Assembly (NCBI GenBank): GCA_038244055.1
Contig: JBBRTW010000159.1
Coordinates: 1-14,141 of the forward strand
Direction: 5' to 3'
Length of the DNA: 14,141 nt
From: DASPKW01 sp038244055
GTDB lineage: Bacteria > Planctomycetota > Phycisphaerae > Tepidisphaerales > Tepidisphaeraceae
Shown: in pieces, positions 1 to 5,659 of the stretch
Layout: the number at the start of each line of letters is the position of its first letter
Position numbering within the stretch: position 1 is the first letter of the stretch
Notes under the pieces: generated by a model
Database searches by the model: none
Told to the model about the DNA's origin: nothing
The model's input: the letters and a program-made list of their open reading frames with translations, nothing else
Program-made: the position numbers and the translations under genes

Positions 1-113
1 CGGGAATGCGCTGGGACCGCGACAACGCCGAGGCCCTGATGGCGCTGGAGGCGCTGTACCAGAGCAATCTGTGGGAGAAATATTGGGCAAACGCCCTAAG
101 TCACTCGAATTAG
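1..113 (+). CDS. Transposase C-terminal fragment, probably ISKra4-like (5' end outside window)
   Basis: An open frame enters from the left edge (frame starting at base 3) and ends with TAG at 111-113, giving 37 visible residues. The peptide contains GMRWDRDNAEALMALEAL followed by a tryptophan/tyrosine-rich end (LWEKYW). From memory, this G-x-RW-x-x-x-NAEA-x-x-x-LRAL-like pattern followed by W-x-x-YW is typical of the C-terminus of ISKra4-family (and related) transposases. No catalytic residue lies in the visible part, so activity cannot be judged. The 136 bp before the next gene hold no other coding sequence. The right end of the IS probably lies there, around the GGCGCACCCGTTA stretch at 132-144, but without the left end the terminal repeat cannot be paired. 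Confidence 0.55.
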   Translation, partial: GMRWDRDNAEALMALEALYQSNLWEKYWANALSHSN

Positions 114-249
114 CTGTGGCCCGGATTATTTGGCGCACCCGTTAGGAATCGTGTTGACCCTTCACGCCCTTTTTTCTGACGAGTAGTTGTATAATCGGGG
201 GAGCGGTTCTTGATCTTTTAGCGCCGGTACTCGAGATCGGAATAGCGCC

Positions 250-1221
250 TCAATCCTCTTTGCCAAACCTGACCAGCCGCGTGCTCCGCTCGTTTCCGGT
301 CGCCTGGGTCAATGGCCCGTACAACTCCGGCCGGCGCGATTTGATCCAGCGGCCGCCGGTGCAGTTGTCCAGCAGGGCGGCGTCGAGATCGCCGACCACC
401 ATGTCATCACCGGCCTTGGAGGTTTCGACGAGAATTCGGCCGTAGGGATCGAGCAGCATCGCATTGCCAGTGCGGATTTCATCATCATCCACGCCGACGC
501 CGTTGGCGAAGATCAGGAACATCCCGTTGTCGTGCGCCCGCGAGGGCAGCCAGCGCATCAGCCAGCCGCGACCCTTGTCCCCCGCCAATTCGCGCTTCAA
601 GTCGGCCATCGCTTCGGGCGATTCATTCCGCCGCGCCCACAACATCTTATCGACCGGCTTCATTCCATGCGGACTGATCGAATTGCATCCGCCCGTCTGG
701 TGCGGCGCGAGCAGAACCTCGGCTCCCATCAGCGCGGTGATCCGGACATTCTCCACGATGTTATTGTCGTAGCAGATCAGCACCCCGACGCGAACATCGT
801 GTGGCGTATCGAAGACGCAATACTCGTTGCCGGCGGAGATGCAGTCGTGCTCGAAGGCCTGGATTTTCCGATGTTTTCTCACCTGTCCATCGGGCATGGC
901 CACGATGTAAGTGTTGTAGAGTTTCCCATCCTCCGCCCACTCGATCAGACCAGCGCCGATCGTCATGCCATGCCGCGCCGCGAGTTCGAGCAGGCGCTGG
1001 GTCGAGGGCCCGGCGGAAACGGGCTCGGCCAGCGCTTCGAGCTGCGAGGGAGAAAGGTTGCGGACGAACCAGTAGCCGACGATGCAGCATTCGGGGAAGG
1101 CGAGGATTTGAACCTGCCCGTCAGCCGCGCGTTGAACGAAGCGCTCGATGGTGGCGAAATTGGCGGCCTTGTCGCCCGCCACATGCTCCATCTGCACCGC
1201 CGCGACGCGCACATCTTTCAT
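250..1221 (-). CDS. Carbon-nitrogen hydrolase (nitrilase superfamily amidohydrolase)
   Basis: This 323-residue cytoplasmic enzyme belongs to the CN-hydrolase fold, which hydrolyses amide or nitrile C-N bonds through a Glu-Lys-Cys triad. All three residues are visible: E44 in LAFPEC, K119 in RKHRKIQAF, and C150 in GVLICYD. The N-terminal strand (VRVAAVQMEHVAGD) and the late GNAMLLDPYGRILVE segment are also typical. There is an extended region around residues 177-215 (CNSISPHGMKP...WLMRWLPSRAHDNG) before the last strands, as seen in some environmental homologues. No signal peptide or membrane segment is visible. Its start is supported by a GAGGAG motif 6 nt upstream. It lies 48 nt downstream of the secreted TIM-barrel gene on the same strand, so the two are likely one transcript. 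The substrate cannot be told from sequence; ureidopropionase/N-carbamoyl amidase or omega-amidase-like activity are options. Confidence 0.92.
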   Translation of the reverse strand: MKDVRVAAVQMEHVAGDKAANFATIERFVQRAADGQVQILAFPECCIVGYWFVRNLSPSQLEALAEPVSAGPSTQRLLELAARHGMTIGAGLIEWAEDGKLYNTYIVAMPDGQVRKHRKIQAFEHDCISAGNEYCVFDTPHDVRVGVLICYDNNIVENVRITALMGAEVLLAPHQTGGCNSISPHGMKPVDKMLWARRNESPEAMADLKRELAGDKGRGWLMRWLPSRAHDNGMFLIFANGVGVDDDEIRTGNAMLLDPYGRILVETSKAGDDMVVGDLDAALLDNCTGGRWIKSRRPELYGPLTQATGNERSTRLVRFGKED

Positions 1222-1227
1222 TGGCTG

Positions 1228-1233
1228 CTCCTC
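1228..1233 (-). promoter_or_regulatory. Shine-Dalgarno of the carbon-nitrogen hydrolase
   Basis: GAGGAG on the minus strand, 6 nt (CAGCCA) before the ATG at 1221. It is the best ribosome binding site in the window and fixes the start of this gene. Confidence 0.75.
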
Positions 1234-1269
1234 GAATTTGCTTGCGATTATTCGGCACGCATTCGGCCG

Positions 1270-3021
1270 TTACCTCGGCGCGACCCACGCGCCTTCCGGC
1301 GAGATCATCTCCGCCTGCAAGCCATTCAGCGCCGCCGCGCGCGAGAAATCATTGGCCGGCAGCAGCGGCGTGATTCGATTGCGCAGGAAAAACCGATCCG
1401 GCGCTTCCGCCTCCGCTTTGGGCTTGCCCTTGATCTCATACAGCCGCGCCGTCATCTGGCAGCCGGGGGCGAGCCACTGGTAAATCGCCCAGCGGTCCAG
1501 GCCCGACCAGAGCCGGTAATTTCCCTCGGCCGACAGGGTTGTCTCCGAGTACCCGCCGCTGTACACCATCATGGCATCGCACTGATGCTCGGCGAAGGTC
1601 AGCACATCCGGCCCGAGCCGCGCCCGCAGGTCGCGCATGAGCAGGATGTCTTCCAGGCTGTCGCCAAAGCTGTCGAGATAGAACAGCGAGCAGCCGAGCT
1701 TTTTCATCGTATCGAAGCGGTTCCAGAGCATCTGCCGGTGGCCGGGGTCGGCGGGGTTGATGTCGATGATCTGATCCTGCTTCCAGTCCTTGCGCACGGC
1801 CATGTGCCGGGGGCGGGTAGTCACGCCGAGTTTCAGATTCGCCTCGCGAAATCGGCCGGCGATCATCGGCCAGTTCGCCAAGACCTCCGGCGGCATCACA
1901 TCAAAGTCCGGCCGATACATCCCCCCGCGCGGATCGTCCCCGCCCTGGCCCCAGACGATCGCGCCCTGCCCATTGCCATCGCGCAGCCTGGGAATGAGCG
2001 TATCGCAGAAGAGCCTGGCCCCATCGGCCGTATCGATCCGCCGCTGCCCGCCGTGAAAACCGTATGGGTTGGTCGGCGAGACGGCCGCCTGGCTGTGGTT
2101 GAGATAGTCGGTGGCGATCCAGCGATGGTCCGCCTTGTACTGCACATCGCCCCAGGTCTTCTGGAAGTGCTTCTTATAAGGCTCGAGCAGATGTTTCCAA
2201 TCGCGGTCGGGGCTGATGCGCAGAACCAGATCCACGGTGGCCGCCCCGCGCGGCGGAACGACTTGATTGGCGAAGTAGATCAGCTTTCGCTTGGGCACCA
2301 TCTCGCGCTGGCCGGGGTTCCAGTCGGCGTAGTCCCAGAGAATCAGCGTGCGGATCATCCCGGTATTGGCGGGCGAAACACCAACCCCGATCGTGCCATC
2401 GGCCGCGTAGGACCCGCCGATGGGCGACCAGTAACCCGGATGGCACAAGCCCAGCCCATGCGCCTGGAAATAGGAGATATGCTGCACCGGCATGAGCCCC
2501 TCGGGCAGTTTGTCGAATAGAAAAGTCAGCCCGGAAAACCCGCAGACATTCAGCGGCGATTCGGCATGCCGATTCTCCACCCGCGCCGAGATGATTACAT
2601 CCTCTCCCTGGAATCGATAGTCATACACCCCCTCCACATCCCCGCCCGCCTGCCGAACGCGCACATGATCGGCCGCCAGCACCTCCATCGATCGACTGGC
2701 CGCCTTGGCCTGCGCCGCCCCGCGGCCTCCCGCGCCGCCGGCCGCACCGCCCGCCGCGCTGGCCGTCTTCACCAGGCCCGATCCCGCATCCTTGAACCAG
2801 TTCTCCGCGTTGAAAAGCGACCACGCCCCTTCGGCGACCGCGCGCCCGCCCGCGCGAATCGAGGTCAGCCCATCCGGGCCAACCGTAAACACAATCTCTT
2901 TCGGCGTCGTAAATGTGAAGCCCGGCGCAGCGGCCTGCTCGGCGGCCGCCCTTCCGCACCATCCAACCGCGACCACCAGATACGCACACAACGCGATCGA
3001 TCCACTTGCTCTCACAACCAT
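1270..3021 (-). CDS. Secreted TIM-barrel protein, glycoside-hydrolase-like, function unassigned
   Basis: A 583-residue protein from the chosen start. The N-terminus (MVVRASGSIALCAYLVVAV, then RAAAEQ) is a Sec signal peptide with probable cleavage after RAAA, so it acts outside the cytoplasm. Residues about 35-270 look like a beta-sandwich of the kind that precedes many glycosidase barrels (VYDYRFQGEDVIISARVENR). The rest looks like a (beta/alpha)8 barrel: WGQGGDD, LKLGVTTRPR, then LGCSLFYLDSFGD with D450 at a strand end where retaining glycosidases keep their nucleophile, and LTFAEH with E478 on the next strand. An Ala/Gly-rich stretch (about residues 85-110) breaks the N-terminal domain. The frame stays open 56 codons further upstream, but those codons lack a signal-like or conserved sequence and were rejected. 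It precedes the amidohydrolase by 48 nt. Family membership is not certain; GH31/GH36-like or a DUF with a sugar-hydrolase fold are possible. Confidence 0.72.
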   Translation of the reverse strand: MVVRASGSIALCAYLVVAVGWCGRAAAEQAAAPGFTFTTPKEIVFTVGPDGLTSIRAGGRAVAEGAWSLFNAENWFKDAGSGLVKTASAAGGAAGGAGGRGAAQAKAASRSMEVLAADHVRVRQAGGDVEGVYDYRFQGEDVIISARVENRHAESPLNVCGFSGLTFLFDKLPEGLMPVQHISYFQAHGLGLCHPGYWSPIGGSYAADGTIGVGVSPANTGMIRTLILWDYADWNPGQREMVPKRKLIYFANQVVPPRGAATVDLVLRISPDRDWKHLLEPYKKHFQKTWGDVQYKADHRWIATDYLNHSQAAVSPTNPYGFHGGQRRIDTADGARLFCDTLIPRLRDGNGQGAIVWGQGGDDPRGGMYRPDFDVMPPEVLANWPMIAGRFREANLKLGVTTRPRHMAVRKDWKQDQIIDINPADPGHRQMLWNRFDTMKKLGCSLFYLDSFGDSLEDILLMRDLRARLGPDVLTFAEHQCDAMMVYSGGYSETTLSAEGNYRLWSGLDRWAIYQWLAPGCQMTARLYEIKGKPKAEAEAPDRFFLRNRITPLLPANDFSRAAALNGLQAEMISPEGAWVAPR

Positions 3022-3027
3022 CTCCTT
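3022..3027 (-). promoter_or_regulatory. Shine-Dalgarno that decides the start of the secreted TIM-barrel gene
   Basis: AAGGAG on the minus strand directly abuts the ATG at 3021. With zero spacing the ATG is an awkward start. The GTG two codons on (3015-3013) has a 6-nt spacing and may be the true start, shortening the signal peptide by two residues. Either choice gives the same mature protein. Confidence 0.5.
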
Positions 3028-3208
3028 GCCGCCGCCGGCCTTCGCTGCACTCAGTTGCTGTACCGCCGCCCGGGCAGGATGTGGCAGAGGATCGATCCAC
3101 CCCGCGAGGCGCGCCATCCCGAGCGTACAAACGACATCCCCATCGCCCGCCGCAACATCTCCCGCCCCGCCTCTTCCAGTTTTTCGCATTTCGTCTTACC
3201 CTCCCACC

Positions 3209-3670
3209 ATGCCTCCGCCCCCGCCGCCCACCGCCGCGCCCGCCGCCGCGCTCGTCGCGATCATCATGGGCTCCAAATCCGACTGGCCCACCATGAAGCC
3301 GGCGGCCGATCTGCTCGCATCATTGGGCATCGCGCACGAGTCTCGCATCGTTTCGGCCCATCGCACGCCCGACCTCATGGCCGACTTCGCCCGCTCGGCC
3401 GAATCGCGCGGGCTGCTGGCGATCATCGCCGGCGCGGGCGGCGCGGCCCACCTCCCGGGCATGACCGCCGCCTTCACGCTCATCCCGGTCATCGGCGTTC
3501 CGGTGAAGTCGCACGCGCTGGCGGGATTGGATTCGCTTCTGTCGATCGCGCAGATGCCGGCGGGGATTCCGGTGGGCACGGTGCCGATCGGCGATGCCCG
3601 CGCGGCAGGATTGATCGCAGCGCGGATTGTGGCGCTGGCGCGACCGGAGTTCCGAATCCCCGCCATATAG
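3209..3670 (+). CDS. purE: 5-(carboxyamino)imidazole ribonucleotide mutase, class I PurE
   Basis: PurE converts N5-carboxyaminoimidazole ribonucleotide, the product of PurK, into carboxyaminoimidazole ribonucleotide in de novo purine synthesis; it works as a cytosolic octamer. The 153-residue protein shows the family motifs in order: GSKSDWPTM (residues about 20-28), SAHRTPDLM, AGAGGAAHLPGM, and IPVIGVPV, followed by the LLSIAQMP and PVGTVPIG segments. The class I (mutase) pattern SAHRTP is present and the partner PurK is in the window, so bacterial mutase rather than carboxylase use is expected. The proline/alanine-rich first 14 residues are a variable leader; the frame is open far upstream but no earlier start has a ribosome binding site. 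It is divergent from the TIM-barrel gene (187 bp apart). It is separated from purK by about 2 kb containing an opposite-strand gene, unlike the usual purEK operon. Confidence 0.97.
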   Translation: MPPPPPPTAAPAAALVAIIMGSKSDWPTMKPAADLLASLGIAHESRIVSAHRTPDLMADFARSAESRGLLAIIAGAGGAAHLPGMTAAFTLIPVIGVPVKSHALAGLDSLLSIAQMPAGIPVGTVPIGDARAAGLIAARIVALARPEFRIPAI

Positions 3671-3718
3671 GCATTCGAATTCGGCGGGACAACGATTCTT
3701 CCTGGCACAACGCCGCTG

Positions 3719-3761
3719 GACGCGCTTCGCAAGCGAAGCGGCTAAAATCGGCTGACTCGCG
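3719..3761 (+). repeat. Palindromic 34-bp-type repeat, copy A (with 9-nt expansion)
   Basis: Reads GACGCGC-TTC-GCAAGC-GAA-GCGGCTAA, then a 9-nt insert (AATCGGCTG, partly duplicating its flank), then ACTCGCG. It matches two copies at 13229-13262 (inverted) and 13531-13564 in both ends and in the GCAAGC centre, while the arms flanking the centre differ but remain complementary. It lies 48 bp after the purE stop between convergent genes, so it may also act as a transcript-end hairpin; there is no T-run. Confidence 0.7.
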
Positions 3762-3788
3762 CCGGCCAGCGATTAAACCGATTCCTTT

Positions 3789-3832
3789 TTCGCGGCTTCG
3801 TTCGCGCCTTCGCGCCATCGCGCCATTCGCGC
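3789..3832. repeat. 8-nt tandem array, unit TTCGCGCC
   Basis: TTCGCGGC at 3789-3796 is followed by four bases (TTCG), then TTCGCGCC at 3801-3808, TTCGCGCC at 3809-3816, ATCGCGCC at 3817-3824 and ATTCGCGC at 3825-3832. The last four units keep an 8-nt register. The array is non-coding, between the 3' ends of purE and the MocA-family oxidoreductase. Confidence 0.6.
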
Positions 3833-3843
3833 TGAAGTCCGGC

Positions 3844-5193
3844 TCACTTTCGGCCGGGCATCGCGATCGGATAATTCCCTTTCTCATCGGCCTGCACCGG
3901 CGCTTTGTCATCCAGCGATTTCACATCCGCCGAACCGGCCGCCACTTCCACATTCGAGGCCAGCGCCTGATCCCAGCGCACCATCTGCCCGCTCTCGGCC
4001 GCCATCCGGCCCATGATCGCGGCCATCGCCGATTTGGCGCAGCGCTCGGTCTCGTTATAGGTCTTGTTCTGGCGGATCGCATCGAAGAGCAGATCGTGCT
4101 CCACCTGATACGCGTTGCTCTCGGGGCTGGTTGGCTGCCAGATCAGATCCTCCGGGGTCTGCTGCCATCCCTTGTAAAGCCGCGGCTTGGGGATTCCCTC
4201 CCCCAGCACGCCCGAGCCTTTGCTCCCGTGGATCACATCGCCAAAAAAGTTCCAGCAGTTGGCCATGTGCCGCCCCTGCGCCAGCATGCGCGTGCCATCG
4301 GCGTAGGTGAACTCGACGCTGTAATGATCGAAGAGCTGATCCGGTTCCACCCGAGCCTGCCGGCCGCCCTGCCCCTGCGCCGAGACCGGCCAGGCATCCT
4401 TCACCCAGCAGCAGACATCGATGTTGTGGATCAGCCAGTCGAGGAGGAAAGTGCCATTGAGCCAGGTGTAGCAACTATAGTTGCGGATCTGATGGGCGAG
4501 TTCGCTCTCGTTGGGCTTCTTGTTCGAGTGCCCCACCGGCCCATGTTCGCGGTAGGCCCAGCAGGTGATCACATCGCCGATCGCCCCATCGTGAATTTTC
4601 CCTATCGCCTCGGCCAGCCAGGTATTGTGCCGGCTCATCAGCCCGCCGGCGACCTTGAGATTCTTCTTCGTCGCCGCCTCGCCCGCCTTCAGAACGCGGC
4701 GAATCCCCGGCGCATCGACGGCGAACGATTTCTCCATGAAGACGTTGACACCCTTCTCCACCGCGTACTCCAGATGGAGCGGGCGAAAAGCCGGCGCTGT
4801 CGTCAGCAGCACGAGGTCCGCCGCGCCGGCCAGGGAATCGATCGCCTTGCGGTATCCATCGAAGCCGATGAAGCGCCGCTCGGCCGGGACATCGACCTTG
4901 TCGGCGAATTTCGTGGACAGGCTCTTGAACGAAGTTTCCAGGCGATCGCCGAAGACATCGGCCATCGCCCAGAGCTTGACGGGGCCTTTGGTGGAGAGTG
5001 CATTGACGGCCGCGCCGGTGCCGCGCCCGCCGCAGCCGACGAGGGCGACTTTGATCGTGTTATCCTCGGCTGCGTAGACACCATTCCCCACGGCCGCGAG
5101 CAATCCGCCGGCCGTGATCGCGCCACCCGTCCCCTTGAGCAGGGCCCGACGTGAATGAGTCGAAACCGCGGCCGGTGTCTGCAGCTTGTTCAT
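3844..5193 (-). CDS. Tat-exported Gfo/Idh/MocA family NAD(P)-dependent oxidoreductase
   Basis: A 449-residue protein of the large Gfo/Idh/MocA family, which oxidises or reduces sugars and cyclitols with NAD(P). The N-terminus carries a twin-arginine signal (SRRALLKGTGG, R15-R16) followed by a hydrophobic Gly/Ala stretch and an AxA-like site (VYAAED), so it is exported folded with its cofactor. The Rossmann motif is GCGGRG (residues 53-58). The family EKP signature appears as E154-K155-S. The C-terminal domain contains the WLIHNIDVCCW segment with the usual catalytic-site histidine. Such exported members are very numerous in Planctomycetota, where they are thought to act on polysaccharide-derived sugars; the substrate is unknown. 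The start was taken at the third possible ATG because AAGGA lies 8 nt before it; ATGs at 5214 and 5202 remain possible but add no recognisable sequence. Confidence 0.94.
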   Translation of the reverse strand: MNKLQTPAAVSTHSRRALLKGTGGAITAGGLLAAVGNGVYAAEDNTIKVALVGCGGRGTGAAVNALSTKGPVKLWAMADVFGDRLETSFKSLSTKFADKVDVPAERRFIGFDGYRKAIDSLAGAADLVLLTTAPAFRPLHLEYAVEKGVNVFMEKSFAVDAPGIRRVLKAGEAATKKNLKVAGGLMSRHNTWLAEAIGKIHDGAIGDVITCWAYREHGPVGHSNKKPNESELAHQIRNYSCYTWLNGTFLLDWLIHNIDVCCWVKDAWPVSAQGQGGRQARVEPDQLFDHYSVEFTYADGTRMLAQGRHMANCWNFFGDVIHGSKGSGVLGEGIPKPRLYKGWQQTPEDLIWQPTSPESNAYQVEHDLLFDAIRQNKTYNETERCAKSAMAAIMGRMAAESGQMVRWDQALASNVEVAAGSADVKSLDDKAPVQADEKGNYPIAMPGRK

Positions 5194-5201
5194 GGTCGGC
5201 A

Positions 5202-5206
5202 TCCTT
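5202..5206 (-). promoter_or_regulatory. Shine-Dalgarno of the MocA-family oxidoreductase
   Basis: AAGGA on the minus strand with 8 nt to the ATG at 5193. It favours that ATG over the two in-frame ATGs at 5214 and 5202. Confidence 0.55.
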
Positions 5207-5404
5207 GAGATCAATAGAGAGAGGGTCGTCCCGTTCTTCTACCGCCCCGATATTCGAGCGTGTTCGATTTCAGGGGGCCTCCATCTTGATATCGCACCCG
5301 TCGTGTCGCCTTATCTTCCGGCCGCCGATGAGGTGCAACCTTTATTTGTGGCGACAATGATTCGTCATCATGAGGTACTCCGAAGGATTCAGCCTCGAAT
5401 GCAT

Positions 5405-5485
5405 TGGGCGGATCACCCGCTGCTGTTCGATCGGGAATTGAAGGCCAAGCCGGCATTTGAGGCGGTGGTGAAGGCGCTGAAGGGG
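5405..5485 (+). pseudogene. Remnant resembling the C-terminus of a GH10 endo-xylanase
   Basis: In the frame that continues into purK, the peptide W-A-DHPLLFDRELKAKPAF-EAVVKALKG is seen. From memory, GH10 xylanases end with a very similar sequence (a W, then YPLLFD-x-x-x-x-PKPAFDAV). Nothing upstream in any frame resembles the rest of a GH10 barrel, so this would be about 27 codons of a decayed or deleted gene. It runs straight into the 16-base heptamer patch at 5486-5501. A chance match cannot be excluded over so short a segment. Confidence 0.4.
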
Positions 5486-5501
5486 AGCGAGAAGCAGGAA
5501 G
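5486..5501 (+). repeat. Heptamer patch identical to part of the purK insert
   Basis: AGCGAGAAGCAGGAAG here is base-for-base the same as 6242-6257 inside purK, and lies in the same reading frame (S-E-K-Q-E-G in both). It is the NNNGAAG/NNGGAAG class of 7-nt unit. Confidence 0.75.
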
Positions 5502-5513
5502 GGGAATTCGAGC

Positions 5514-5552
5514 GGATAAGCATGTCGGCGCGGCACACGAGCATGCTTATCC
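5514..5552. repeat. Hairpin with 11-bp perfect stem
   Basis: GGATAAGCATG at 5514-5524 is the exact reverse complement of CATGCTTATCC at 5542-5552, separated by a 17-nt loop. There is no T-run and it is more than 100 bp before purK, so it is more likely a dispersed palindromic repeat or a protein site than a terminator. Confidence 0.65.
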
Positions 5553-5659
5553 CCGCCGAAGGCCATCTGTCGAAATGGGAACCCATCGGCGGCGGGTCTA
5601 AGCCAGGGCACCCGCGCGCGATTGACATTTCCCCCCCCGCCCCTCAAAACCCTCAGCAC

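Larger units (their letters stand above)
5194..5659. other. Intergenic region between the oxidoreductase and purK
   Basis: 466 bp between divergent genes with no intact gene. It holds a GH10-like C-terminal remnant (5405-5485), a short GAAG-type heptamer patch (5486-5501) and a hairpin (5514-5552). One plus frame stays open across the whole stretch into purK, but its translation resembles PurK only from 5660 on. No promoter with both boxes was recognised. Confidence 0.6.

Noticed and set aside
154..195. Promoter with TTGACC (154-159) and TATAAT (190-195)
   Set aside because: The boxes are 30 nt apart and no plus-strand gene follows; a shared chance match in a short AT-richer spacer is more likely.
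532..2520. Long plus-strand open frame (662 codons) across the amidohydrolase and TIM-barrel genes
   Set aside because: It is antisense to two well-supported genes, its translation is Arg/His/Pro-rich with no motif, and long opposite-strand frames are expected at this GC content.
2566..5154. Long plus-strand open frame (862 codons) overlapping purE and the oxidoreductase
   Set aside because: It overlaps purE in another frame and is antisense to the oxidoreductase; low-complexity Arg/Ala/Pro translation with no conserved domain.
5186..5659. N-terminal extension of PurK by 158 residues (frame open from 5186)
   Set aside because: PurK similarity begins right after the ATG at 5660; the extension contains a hairpin, a repeat patch and a xylanase-like remnant rather than a conserved domain.
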